The notes beneath the pieces are model-generated. The model was not told the origin of the DNA, did no database searches, and saw only the letters and a list, made by a program, of their open reading frames with translations. From Mesorhizobium_G sp050247155 (lineage in GTDB: Bacteria; Pseudomonadota; Alphaproteobacteria; Rhizobiales; Rhizobiaceae), in assembly GCA_050247155.1 (NCBI GenBank), contig JBFWUS010000008.1:37654-101653 (forward strand): a stretch of DNA of 64,000 nucleotides, given 5' to 3'. This document shows, piece by piece, positions 17,198 through 25,219 of this stretch. A program made the translations under genes and the position numbers. The first letter of the stretch is position 1; every line of letters begins with the position of its first letter.

Positions 17198-18451
17198 ATG
17201 GGCTTGCATTTCGACAGTTCCGAAACCCGTAGGGTTACGGATCGCGAAGCAGCCTTGTTCGCCGCCTTGCCCGATTTTCTTGCTGAGGCGACTGCCGCAG
17301 CGCCTGGTTTGGCAAAGTGGCTGGACGGCATCGATCTCAGCCGCGTTAACGACCGCGCCGGGTTGGCAAAACTGCCTGTGCTCCGCAAAGCCGATCTGAT
17401 GCAGTTTCAGGCTGCCGATCCGCCCTTTGGCGGCTTTGTCGACCAAAGAGCGCTCAAGCATGGGCGCGTTTTTCTCTCGCCCGGACCAATCTGGGAACCA
17501 CAAGGCCTGGGGTCGGACCCATTCTCCAGTGCGCGGGCGCTCCATGCCGCCGGCATTCGCGCCGGCGATATCGTTCACAATTGTTTCGCTTACCACATGA
17601 CGCCCGGAGGTTTCGTCATCGACGAGGGCGCGCGGGCGATGGGATGCCTGGTTTTTCCGGCCGGCACCGGCAACACGGATATGCAGGTCGACGCCGCGGC
17701 GGCGCTGAGGCCAAAAATTTATGCTGGCACGCCGGATTTCCTGAAAGTTATCCTTGACCGTGCCGCCGAGCTGGGCAGGGACGTGTCGTCTTACAAGATC
17801 GGCCTGGTGTCCGGCGGCGCGCTGTTTCCCTCGCTGCGCGAAGAGTACAAACGGCGTGGCATCACCGTGCTGCAAGCGTACGCGACCGCCGACCTCGGCG
17901 TCATCGCCTATGAAAGCGCCGACGAAAATGGGCATCCGCATGACGGCATGATCGTCAACGAAAGCATCATCGTCGAAATCGTGCGCCCCGGCACCGGCGA
18001 TCCTGTGCCGGATGGCGAAGTCGGCGAACTGGTCGTCACGACGTTCAACCCCGCCTATCCGCTTATCCGATTCGGGACCGGCGACCTCTCCGCCGTGCTG
18101 CCGGGCCAATCGCCCTGCGGGCGCACCAACACGCGCATCAAGGGCTGGCTCGGCCGCGCCGACCAGCGCACCAAGGTGAAAGGTATGTTCGTCGACCCGA
18201 AGCAGGTAGCGGAGGTGTTGAAACGGCATCCCGAAATCAGCCGGGCACGCCTCGTGGTCGCGCGTGACGGCGAACAGGACGCGATGACGTTGCTGGTCGC
18301 AGCAACCGACGGCACACAACTTGACATAAAGGCTATCGCCGCCACCTTGCGGGACGCCACGAAGCTGGGCGGAACGGTGGAACTGGTCGAAGCCGCTACC
18401 CTGCCCAACGACGGCAAGGTGATCTCGGACGAGCGGGATTATTCGAAATAG
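17198..18451 (+). CDS. Adenylate-forming enzyme related to phenylacetate-CoA ligases
   Basis: Protein of 417 residues in the PaaK-like branch of the AMP-binding superfamily. Recognisable parts are KIYAGTPDFLKVILDRAAEL, YKIGLVSGGALFPSLREEY, the adenine-binding region LQAYATADLGVIAYES near 230, then GELVVTTFNPAYPLIRFGTGD and the hinge LGRADQRTKVKGMFVDP. The usual Ser/Thr/Gly-rich P-loop (SSGTTG) is not visible; the equivalent place reads FLSPGPIWEPQGLG. It may be a CoA ligase for an aromatic or aliphatic acid of a divergent subfamily. GGGGAGGA precedes the ATG. It could be transcribed from the GST promoter, but a 136-base gap separates them. Confidence 0.75.
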   Translation: MGLHFDSSETRRVTDREAALFAALPDFLAEATAAAPGLAKWLDGIDLSRVNDRAGLAKLPVLRKADLMQFQAADPPFGGFVDQRALKHGRVFLSPGPIWEPQGLGSDPFSSARALHAAGIRAGDIVHNCFAYHMTPGGFVIDEGARAMGCLVFPAGTGNTDMQVDAAAALRPKIYAGTPDFLKVILDRAAELGRDVSSYKIGLVSGGALFPSLREEYKRRGITVLQAYATADLGVIAYESADENGHPHDGMIVNESIIVEIVRPGTGDPVPDGEVGELVVTTFNPAYPLIRFGTGDLSAVLPGQSPCGRTNTRIKGWLGRADQRTKVKGMFVDPKQVAEVLKRHPEISRARLVVARDGEQDAMTLLVAATDGTQLDIKAIAATLRDATKLGGTVELVEAATLPNDGKVISDERDYSK

Positions 18452-18468
18452 GCTGCAGCCGCCAAGGC

Positions 18469-18497
18469 TTGTACGCATTATGTACGTACGTTATATA
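18469..18497 (+). promoter_or_regulatory. Promoter and GTAC repeats before a toxin-antitoxin operon
   Basis: TTGTAC at 18469-18474 and TATATA at 18492-18497 with 17 bases between them. The spacer carries a repeated GTAC motif (18471-18474 and 18482-18489, the latter a perfect GTACGTAC palindrome). This fits an autoregulated toxin-antitoxin promoter. Confidence 0.5.
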
Positions 18498-18515
18498 GCC
18501 TTCAGGAGATTTGCC

Positions 18516-18794
18516 ATGCCCAGACCGGTCAGCGAAAAAACGGATCGCTTCAACATTCGCATCCCGCCCGTGCAGAAGGCGATGATCGCAAGGGCTGCCG
18601 CATTGTCGAACAAGGATATGACGGATTTCATTCTGGAAAAAATTGTGCCCGAGGCAGCCGCCGTCATCGAGGCCGCGGAGGTGGTGAAGGTGAGGGATCG
18701 CGATTTCCTGCGCATCCTCGATCTGCTTGAAAACCCGCCGAAACCCAACGCCAAATTGCGGGCAGCGATTTCCGCTTTGCCGCGCACTCTATGA
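18516..18794 (+). CDS. DUF1778 (TacA-like) antitoxin
   Basis: Protein of 92 residues with an N-terminal ribbon-helix-helix (DRFNIRIPPVQKAMIARAAA, then LSNKDMTDFILEKIVPEA). The C-terminal tail, DRDFLRILDLLENPPKPNAK, is the characteristic toxin-neutralising segment of DUF1778/TacA proteins. ATG 18516 was chosen because AGGAGA precedes it at the right distance; an upstream start at 18480 would lie inside the promoter. Its stop overlaps the acetyltransferase start (ATGA). It should bind the GTAC-containing promoter together with the toxin. Confidence 0.9.
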   Translation: MPRPVSEKTDRFNIRIPPVQKAMIARAAALSNKDMTDFILEKIVPEAAAVIEAAEVVKVRDRDFLRILDLLENPPKPNAKLRAAISALPRTL

Positions 18795-19318
18795 CGCTGC
18801 CGTCCTGGCACGAGGAACCGATCGCAAAATCGCATGATCGCGCCTCTTTCGACTGCGGCGATCTGCAAATGAATAGTTTTCTCCTGCGTTTCGCCCGCCA
18901 AAGTCATGAGCAGAACGCGGCGAAAACTTTCTGTGCGATCGATGACGTCGAGCCTACCAGGATTCTTGGGTTTTATACCATCACGCCATCTGCCGTAACG
19001 CACGACAAAGTGCCTTCTGCCATGACGAAAGGGCTTGCCCGACATGAGGTATCCGGCTTCAGACTGGCCCGTCTCGCCACAGACCTCGCGGTTGCCGGGC
19101 AGGGTCTGGGTGGGCAACTTCTTGCGGTGGCCGCACTGCGCTGCCTGCGGCTTGCCGGAGAAGGCGGGGGTACACTGCTTATCATCGACGCCAAAAGCGA
19201 TCGCGCGGCTAGCTGGTATGCAGGCTATGGAGCCGCGCCTTTGATTGGCAGGCCTTTGACGCTCGTCATGCCTCTGGCCACCTTCGCCGACGACCTCAGA
19301 TCGCGAGGTCTGCTTTAG
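18791..19318 (+). CDS. GNAT-family toxin (TacT-like aminoacyl-tRNA acetyltransferase)
   Basis: Protein of 175 residues with the GNAT acetyl-CoA site RLATDLAVAGQGLGGQLLAVAAL (GQGLGG) near residue 97. It has TacT-type surroundings: FDCGDLQMNSFLLRFARQSH near the N-terminus and ASWYAGYGAAPL near 137-148 with the tyrosine used in catalysis. Partnered with a DUF1778 antitoxin, this family acetylates the amino group of charged tRNAs and stops translation. The target tRNA cannot be told from sequence. The overlap with the antitoxin gene and the shared promoter support a complete type II module. Confidence 0.88.
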   Translation: MTLPSWHEEPIAKSHDRASFDCGDLQMNSFLLRFARQSHEQNAAKTFCAIDDVEPTRILGFYTITPSAVTHDKVPSAMTKGLARHEVSGFRLARLATDLAVAGQGLGGQLLAVAALRCLRLAGEGGGTLLIIDAKSDRAASWYAGYGAAPLIGRPLTLVMPLATFADDLRSRGLL

Positions 19319-19442
19319 GCATCTGGCCCGATTCCGCTTGCAACAGACTTTGCCGAATGGAAACATGTGTTTGAGCGGGCGTCGCCAAACCGACATCGAA
19401 GAGCGGTAGATGCCCGGTAGAAATTTGCTTGGGAGACTTTCG

Positions 19443-21512
19443 ATGAAAAAACTCGCTGCGATCGCCGCCTTGTCGACATCGGTGCTTGGCCTGTCGGCTG
19501 GCGCATCCTTTGCCGACTACACGCTGAACATTCTGCACATCAACGACTGGCACAGCCGCATCGAGTCGAACAACAAGTTCGAATCGACTTGCTCTGCCGA
19601 GGAAGAAGGCAAGGGCGAATGTTTCGGCGGCGCGGCGCGCCTGATCACGGCCATCAAGCAGGAGCGCGACAAACTCAAGGACCAGAATGTCGTTCTGCTC
19701 TCGGCCGGCGACAATTTCCAGGGCTCGCTGTTCTACACGACCTACAAGGGCAAGGCCGAGGGCGAGTTCCTGAACCAGATGGGCTTCGACGCCATGGCGC
19801 TCGGCAACCACGAGTTTGACGATGGCGAGGAAGCGCTGGTTCCCTTCATCGACCAGGCAAAATTCCCGATCCTCGGCGTCAACATCAAGCCGAACAACCA
19901 GTCAAAGGCCAACGGCAAGATCAAGCCTTCGGTTGTGATTGAGGTTGGTGGGGAGAAGATCGGCATCGTCGGCGCGGTGACTACCGAAACGCCGGAAGTC
20001 GCCTCGCCCGGCCCGAACATCGCCATCGAGGACGACGTCGCAAACATCACGGCTGAGGTGAAAAAACTGTCGTCGGAAGGCGTCAGCAAGATCATTGCGC
20101 TGACTCATATCGGCTACCCGCGCGAAATGGAGATGATCGCCAAGATTCCGGGCGTTGATGTGGTCGTCGGCGGGCACTCGCACACCCTTCTGTCGAACAA
20201 ACCCGAAGACAAGGCTGCCGGCCCGTATCCGACCTGGGTCGACAACCCTCTGGGTTACAAGGTGCCGGTGGTTCAGGCCGCCTCCTACTCGAAAGTGCTT
20301 GGCGAGCTCAACGTGACGTTCAACGACGTTGGGATCGTCAAAGAGGCGAAGGGCGATCCGCTCTGGCTCGACAAGTCGATCACGCCCGATCCGGACGTTC
20401 TGAAGCGGATTGCCGAACTCGGTGCGCCTATCGAGGATCTGAAGAAGAAGGAAGTCGGCGAAACGACCGGGCCGATCGACGGAAGCAGGGACAATTGCCG
20501 CGCCAAGGAATGCGAGATGGGCAATCTCGTGTCCGACGCCGTCCTTGATCGCGTCAAGGGCCAGGGCGTCACCATGGCGTTCACCAATGGCGGCGGCCTG
20601 CGTGCCTCGATCGACCAGGGCGTCGTGACGATGGGCGAAGTGCTGACGGTGCTGCCGTTCCAGAACACCATCGCCACCTTCCAGATCAAGGGCGAGGACG
20701 CGGTGGCGGCGCTTGAGAACGGCGCGAGCAAGATGGAAGAGGGCGCGGGCCGTTTCGCGCAGGTGGCCGGTTTGAAGTATTCCGTGGACGGCACCAAACC
20801 AGCCGGCAGCCGCATCTCGGACGTTCAGGTGATGGACGGCGACAAGTGGGTTCCGATCGACCCGGCAAAAACCTACACCGCCGCAGCCAACAACTATACG
20901 CGCGGCGGCGGCGACGGCTACAAGGTGTTCGCCGAGAAGGCGACAAACGTCTATGACTTTGGGCCGGGACTGGAGCAGACGGTTGCGGACTATCTGACCG
21001 CCAACCGACCATATAAGCCTTATCTCGACGGCCGTATCACGGTCATTGCTGCAGCGCCGAAGGCGGAAGCCCCGCCAGCGGCAGCCGCGCCTGCTGCTCC
21101 GGCAAAACCAGCCGAGCCGGCAAAGCCTGCCGATACGGCGGCGGCTCCGGCGGCGCCTGCCGCCCCCGCAGCCCCGGCTGCCGATGCGGCAACCCCACCA
21201 CCGCCCGCCGGCTCCAACGACATCGCCAATACGCCGCCGGCGGTTGCGCCGCCGGCTGATGTCGCGGCTGCCCCTGCTCCGGCAGCACCAGCGACCCCGC
21301 CGGCAACGACCGAACCGGCTCCCGCTGCGACACCGCCCGCCGCCGGCGGCACGCAGGACTATGTAATCGCCAAGGGCGACACCTATTGGGCGCTGGCCGA
21401 AAAATTCCTTGGAGACCCCTTCAAATGGACCGAAATTCAGGCCGCGAACCCGGACTATAAGCCGGAAGACTTGCCAATCGGCGGCGCGTTGAAGATCCCG
21501 GCGAAGAGCTGA
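19443..21512 (+). CDS. Periplasmic 5'-nucleotidase (UshA-like) with C-terminal LysM
   Basis: Protein of 689 residues. A signal peptide is visible at the N-terminus (KKLAAIAALSTSVLGLSAGA). The metallophosphatase domain has LNILHINDWHSR, ALGNHEFDDGEE and VVGGHSHTLLSNK. The 5'-nucleotidase C-terminal domain follows with FTNGGGLRASIDQG and NNYTRGGGDGYKVFAEK. A linker of about 110 residues made almost only of Ala, Pro and Thr then leads to a LysM domain at about 640-688 (DYVIAKGDTYWALAEKFLGD). It hydrolyses nucleotides or nucleotide sugars in the periplasm. The LysM should tether it to peptidoglycan and is not part of standard UshA. GGGAG precedes the ATG at 19443. Confidence 0.92.
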   Translation: MKKLAAIAALSTSVLGLSAGASFADYTLNILHINDWHSRIESNNKFESTCSAEEEGKGECFGGAARLITAIKQERDKLKDQNVVLLSAGDNFQGSLFYTTYKGKAEGEFLNQMGFDAMALGNHEFDDGEEALVPFIDQAKFPILGVNIKPNNQSKANGKIKPSVVIEVGGEKIGIVGAVTTETPEVASPGPNIAIEDDVANITAEVKKLSSEGVSKIIALTHIGYPREMEMIAKIPGVDVVVGGHSHTLLSNKPEDKAAGPYPTWVDNPLGYKVPVVQAASYSKVLGELNVTFNDVGIVKEAKGDPLWLDKSITPDPDVLKRIAELGAPIEDLKKKEVGETTGPIDGSRDNCRAKECEMGNLVSDAVLDRVKGQGVTMAFTNGGGLRASIDQGVVTMGEVLTVLPFQNTIATFQIKGEDAVAALENGASKMEEGAGRFAQVAGLKYSVDGTKPAGSRISDVQVMDGDKWVPIDPAKTYTAAANNYTRGGGDGYKVFAEKATNVYDFGPGLEQTVADYLTANRPYKPYLDGRITVIAAAPKAEAPPAAAAPAAPAKPAEPAKPADTAAAPAAPAAPAAPAADAATPPPPAGSNDIANTPPAVAPPADVAAAPAPAAPATPPATTEPAPAATPPAAGGTQDYVIAKGDTYWALAEKFLGDPFKWTEIQAANPDYKPEDLPIGGALKIPAKS

Positions 21513-21549
21513 GATTAACAAGCCGCAACGACGCGACCTCGACAGAAAG

Positions 21550-21578
21550 GACCGCTCGGCTCGCCGGGCGGTCTTTTT
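21550..21578 (+). terminator. Rho-independent terminator of the 5'-nucleotidase gene
   Basis: GC-rich hairpin with arms GACCGCTCGGC and GCCGGGCGGTC (one G-T pair), immediately followed by TTTTT. It lies 38 bases after the nucleotidase stop, before hemH. Confidence 0.85.
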
Positions 21579-21652
21579 CATGCCGGCATCAGGTCAGGCT
21601 GCGACGGCTCGCACCCTTGTCGGCTTTCAATGCACAGTGCACAAACCGGCAC

Positions 21653-22696
21653 ATGGATAAGACAGCCCAAGCGCCATCTGCGTTGCCAAACGGCCATCCG
21701 GCGATCCCAGACCGGAAAATCGGCGTTCTGCTAGTGAACCTGGGAACGCCCGACGGCACCGACTACTGGTCGATGTGGCGCTATCTGCGCGAGTTCCTGT
21801 CGGACCCGCGCGTCATCGAACTCAACAAGGCGATCTGGTATCCGATCCTCTATGGCCTCGTGCTAACGACGCGACCGCAGAAGTCTGGCAAGAACTACGA
21901 GAAAATCTGGAACCGCGAGAAAAACGAGTCTCCCCTGCGCACCATCACGCGGGCGCAGAGCGAGGCGTTGGCGGACATCTTCAAAGACGAGCCGAACGTC
22001 GTTGTCGACTGGGCGATGCGTTATGGCAATCCCTCGACCAAGAGCGTGGTCGAACGTATGGTCGCGCAGGGCGTCGACCGGCTGCTGACGGTGCCGCTCT
22101 ACCCGCAATATTCGGCCACGACGACGGCGACGGCCAACGACAAGCTGTTCCGCGCGCTGATGGATATCCGGCATGCCCCGGCGGTGCGCTCGGTGCCGCC
22201 CTATTATGACGATCCAGTCTATATCGACGCGCTGGCGAACTCGATCAAAGCGCATCTGGCGACCCTGGAGTTCGAGCCCGAGATCGTGCTCGCCTCCTAT
22301 CACGGCATCCCAAAGCTCTATTTCGAGAAGGGCGACCCCTATCACTGCCACTGCCAGAAGACGACGCGGCTGCTGAGGGAGAAACTTGGATGGGATGAAA
22401 GGCGGTTGATGACCACCTTCCAGTCACGCTTTGGCGCTCAGGAGTGGCTTCAGCCCTACACGGACAAGACCGTCGAAAAGCTGGCAAAAGAAGGGGTTAA
22501 GTCAATCGCCATTGTCAACCCCGGCTTCTCCGCCGACTGCATTGAAACGCTGGAGGAAATCGCCGGCGAGGCGGGCGAAATCTTCCATCACAATGGCGGC
22601 AAGAATTTTGCCCACATCCCCTGCCTCAACGACAGTCCCGACGGCATGAGCGTGATCGAGACGTTGGTCAGGCGCGAATTGTCGGGATGGCTGTAG
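21653..22696 (+). CDS. hemH: Ferrochelatase
   Basis: Enzyme of 347 residues that inserts Fe(II) into protoporphyrin IX, the last step of haem synthesis. The N-terminal KIGVLLVNLGTPDGTDYWSM is typical. The metal-binding histidine lies in LASYHGIPKLYFEKGDPYHC, followed by CQKTTRLLREKLGWDERR, TTFQSRFGAQEWLQPYTDK and the C-terminal IAIVNPGFSADCIETLEEI with its conserved acidic residues. ATG 21653 (MDKTAQAPS) was chosen because residues from the earlier TTG are not family-like. It stands alone, isolated from the upstream gene by the terminator at 21550-21578. Confidence 0.96.
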   Translation: MDKTAQAPSALPNGHPAIPDRKIGVLLVNLGTPDGTDYWSMWRYLREFLSDPRVIELNKAIWYPILYGLVLTTRPQKSGKNYEKIWNREKNESPLRTITRAQSEALADIFKDEPNVVVDWAMRYGNPSTKSVVERMVAQGVDRLLTVPLYPQYSATTTATANDKLFRALMDIRHAPAVRSVPPYYDDPVYIDALANSIKAHLATLEFEPEIVLASYHGIPKLYFEKGDPYHCHCQKTTRLLREKLGWDERRLMTTFQSRFGAQEWLQPYTDKTVEKLAKEGVKSIAIVNPGFSADCIETLEEIAGEAGEIFHHNGGKNFAHIPCLNDSPDGMSVIETLVRRELSGWL

Positions 22697-22964
22697 GCGT
22701 TTGGAGCCCCGACAAGCCAGGCGTCCCCACATTTCTGCCTTTCTTTTCTCCTGCCCAACCCGCTGGGTGGCGTCCGGTGGTTGCGAAGCCTTTGTTTTCC
22801 CGGCACAATCCGACGCTGACTCTAATTCCGCCCGCTATGTCGTATTTGGTAGCGCCCGGACATTCAAAGGCCGACACTTCCAAAGTCGCCCGTGACTGAA
22901 AAGGCAATCGGGCGCTTGGAAGAGCCCATCTGCGCTTTCGCCCCATTCATGGGAGTGAAAGACC

Positions 22965-23174
22965 ATGTTTCATAGCATAGTTGCCGATTCAGACCAGCTC
23001 TCGATGCTGACCAAGGTGCTGAACGAGTTCTGCTCCGCCAACGGCATTTCCGAGGCCTTTGACCGCGACAATGTCGCCTACCGGCTGATGCAGATTTTCG
23101 GCCAGGGCGCCCATACCGAAGCCTCGTTGATGGCTGGGCTGCGCGGGGAAATTTTCGTCGCAACCGCCGCCTGA
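22965..23174 (+). CDS. Small conserved-looking protein of unknown function
   Basis: Protein of 69 residues with no recognised domain. It has a mixed composition with a regular amphipathic middle (LTKVLNEFCSANGISEAFDR, then NVAYRLMQIFGQGAH) ending in a hydrophobic tail, and no signal peptide or membrane helix. Support for a real gene is the ribosome site GGGAG before the ATG, ordinary amino-acid composition and a hairpin directly after the stop. Short proteins of this pattern recur in rhizobia as far as I recall, without known function. It stands alone between hemH and a ParDE module. Confidence 0.6.
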   Translation: MFHSIVADSDQLSMLTKVLNEFCSANGISEAFDRDNVAYRLMQIFGQGAHTEASLMAGLRGEIFVATAA

Positions 23175-23181
23175 TGGGGTG

Positions 23182-23212
23182 AAGGCCACCGTTGGCGAAG
23201 GTGGTCTTCTTC
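23182..23212 (+). terminator. Hairpin terminator after the 69-residue gene
   Basis: Arms AAGGCCACC and GGTGGTCTT (one G-T pair) around a 9-base loop, followed by a pyrimidine run CTTC rather than pure T. Probably a weak terminator. Confidence 0.5.
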
Positions 23213-23254
23213 ATGCGCTCCAGCGTTCGAGTTGTGGCGTGTCATCTTGCCGAC

Positions 23255-23271
23255 TTATCAAAAATTGATAA
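23255..23271. promoter_or_regulatory. Perfect palindrome, candidate ParD operator
   Basis: Arms TTATCAA and TTGATAA with three bases between, 23 bases before the antitoxin ATG. It overlaps a plausible promoter (TTGCCG at 23247-23252 and an AT-rich -10 near 23269), as expected for autoregulation by a ParD antitoxin. Confidence 0.6.
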
Positions 23272-23294
23272 ATTCCGGTGAAAGGATGACCGCC

Positions 23295-23555
23295 ATGCCA
23301 TCAAGCTACAATGTGGGCAGCCGCTACGAAGCGCTGATCAAGGACCTTGTCGACAGCGGGCGCTATGCCAGCGCCAGCGAGGTGGTGCGCGACGCCCTGC
23401 GCTTGATCGAGGAACGCGAGGAGCACCGGCAGGTGAAGCTCGCAGCCTTACGGCAGGCCATCCAAGACGGCATCGACAGCGGGCCTGCTGGACCGTTGAA
23501 TATCGACCATATCATCGCGGAAGCGAAGGCGGCCAAGCGTGCGCCGCAGAATTGA
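23295..23555 (+). CDS. ParD-family antitoxin
   Basis: Protein of 86 residues. SRYEALIKDLVDSGRYASAS followed by EVVRDALRLIEEREEHRQVK is the classical ParD ribbon-helix-helix region. The C-terminal LRQAIQDGIDSGPAG motif wraps the toxin. ATG 23295 was preferred because AAAGGA lies eight bases before it; the ATG at 23286 is too close to that site. The toxin gene begins 17 bases inside the 3' end of this gene. It neutralises the downstream ParE-type protein and should bind the TTATCAA palindrome. Confidence 0.92.
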   Translation: MPSSYNVGSRYEALIKDLVDSGRYASASEVVRDALRLIEEREEHRQVKLAALRQAIQDGIDSGPAGPLNIDHIIAEAKAAKRAPQN

Positions 23556-23847
23556 ACACACTAGACAGTCGCGCGCCGACCTTCTCGATATCTGGTCTTA
23601 TATCGCCGACTACAGCGAAGTTGCCGCGACTCATACACTTGAACGTATAGATAGAGCTATCTCAACATTAGCGGATCAACCTTTCATGGGCCGTGCCCGC
23701 CCTGAACTGGGCATCGACATTCGAAGCTTTCCAGTCGGCAACTACCTGATCTTCTATATCGTCGATGAGGAGCAACTGAATCTGGTTCGCGTGATCGAAG
23801 GACATCGAGATCTGAAGGCGCAATTCAGCATCTCTACCGATCAGTAG
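23539..23847 (+). CDS. ParE-family toxin
   Basis: Protein of 102 residues with the ParE layout: HTRQSRADLLDIWSYIADYS at the N-terminus, LADQPFMGRARPELGIDIRS in the middle and the strand VGNYLIFYIVDEEQLNLVRV before the C-terminal HRD. Members usually inhibit DNA gyrase. The GTG start lies inside the antitoxin gene, giving tight translational coupling. The gene that follows (FAD oxidoreductase) starts 14 bases after the stop and may share the transcript. Confidence 0.9.
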   Translation: MRRRIEHTRQSRADLLDIWSYIADYSEVAATHTLERIDRAISTLADQPFMGRARPELGIDIRSFPVGNYLIFYIVDEEQLNLVRVIEGHRDLKAQFSISTDQ

Positions 23848-23861
23848 GTCCTGACCTGCCC

Positions 23862-25067
23862 GTGTCCCGCAAACTGGACCTCCGAACCGGCCGCACTGTC
23901 TGGCAAGCCTATCGCGCGCCGCGTGTGCCCGTCGCGCCGCTGACACGCGACATCAAGACCGAAGTGCTCGTCGTCGGCATGGGCATCAGCGGCGCGATGA
24001 TCGCCGAGATGTTGACGGCCGCCGGCCACGAGGTCGTCATCATTGACCGGCGCGGTCCGCTGCTCGGCTCGACCCTCGCGACGACGGCGCTCGTGCAATT
24101 CGAGATAGACGCCCCGCTCACCAAGCTCGCGAGGAAGATCGGCCGCGCAAAAGCGGAACGCGCCTGGCGGCGGTCGCGGCTTTCGCTCTCCAATCTGGCG
24201 GAACATATCGATGCGCTCGGCATCAAGTGCGGGGCTGCCCGGCGGGATTCGCTCTATCTTGCCGGCGCCGCTCTCGGGCCTTCCGGCCTCAAGAACGAAG
24301 CAGCCGCGCGTCGTGCCGCGGGGCTCGGCGCAACCTATCTCCCAAGGGCGTCGCTCGAGGAGCGTTTCGGCATTGCGCGCCCCGGCGCGATCCTCAGCCA
24401 CGGCAATCTGGTGCTCGACCCGCGCAAGCTGACAGCCGGCTTGTTGCTCAAAGCACTGGAACGGAAAGCTCGCGCTTACGCGAAAGTAGAAGCAATCGAT
24501 GTGAACGATTCAAAAGACTGCGTGATCGTCTCCACCAAGACGGGAGCGACGATCACCGCGCGTCACGTCATCCTGGCGACCGGCTATGAATTGATGGACG
24601 GCGTGCCGGCTGACAATCACCGCGTTATCTCGACCTGGGCCATCGCCACCGGACCGCAGAAGCGCGCGCTGTGGCCCGGACAGGTCCATATTTGGGAGGC
24701 GTCCGATCCCTATCTATACATGCGCACGACGCGCGATGGGCGCGTCATTGCCGGCGGCGAGGACGAGGATTTTGTCGATGAGGACAAGCGCGACGCCTTG
24801 CTTGCGACCAAGACGCGACGCATCAGCGCAAAGGTCAAAGTGCTCTTTCCGCAACTCGACACGGACCCCGCCTTTGCGTGGGCCGGCTCCTTCGGCACCA
24901 CGACGACTGGCCTGCCGATCATCGGCCCATTGCCGCGCCGTCCGCGCGTCTTCGCTGTAATGGGCTATGGCGGCAACGGCATCACCTGGTCGCGCATCGC
25001 CGCCGAACTGGTTACGTCGGCGCTGGATGGGCGCGAAGACAGCGAGGCCGACCTCTTCGCTTTCTAA
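23862..25067 (+). CDS. FAD-dependent oxidoreductase (DAO family)
   Basis: Protein of 401 residues with an FAD-binding Rossmann start VLVVGMGISGAMIAEMLTAA near residues 31-50 and EVVIIDRRGPLLGSTLATTA. DAO-family features follow in the centre (HVILATGYELMDGVPADN) and near the end (AWAGSFGTTTTGLPIIGPLP, then GYGGNGITWSRIAAELV). The family oxidises amines or amino acids with release of peroxide or electron transfer. The substrate is not evident. About 25 residues precede the FAD motif, so the GTG at 23862 is plausible. No iron-sulfur (Rieske) tail is present, unlike some relatives. Confidence 0.85.
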   Translation: MSRKLDLRTGRTVWQAYRAPRVPVAPLTRDIKTEVLVVGMGISGAMIAEMLTAAGHEVVIIDRRGPLLGSTLATTALVQFEIDAPLTKLARKIGRAKAERAWRRSRLSLSNLAEHIDALGIKCGAARRDSLYLAGAALGPSGLKNEAAARRAAGLGATYLPRASLEERFGIARPGAILSHGNLVLDPRKLTAGLLLKALERKARAYAKVEAIDVNDSKDCVIVSTKTGATITARHVILATGYELMDGVPADNHRVISTWAIATGPQKRALWPGQVHIWEASDPYLYMRTTRDGRVIAGGEDEDFVDEDKRDALLATKTRRISAKVKVLFPQLDTDPAFAWAGSFGTTTTGLPIIGPLPRRPRVFAVMGYGGNGITWSRIAAELVTSALDGREDSEADLFAF

Positions 25068-25219
25068 ACCCGCCGAATCGCGGTCTATAAGAGCCTTGTT
25101 AAGAATATTCGGGGCCTCGGAGGCTCCGGCCCTGCGCACGCATTGTAACAGCCTGACACACTTCCTAAGTCGTTTGTGGGCTGGGCGCGGCAAGGGCGCC
25201 CGGAAAAAGGGAGCAAATC

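Noticed and set aside
2557..23847. Genomic island or integron carrying three toxin-antitoxin pairs
   Set aside because: No integrase, attachment repeats, tRNA gene or base-composition shift; the pairs are interspersed with house-keeping genes.
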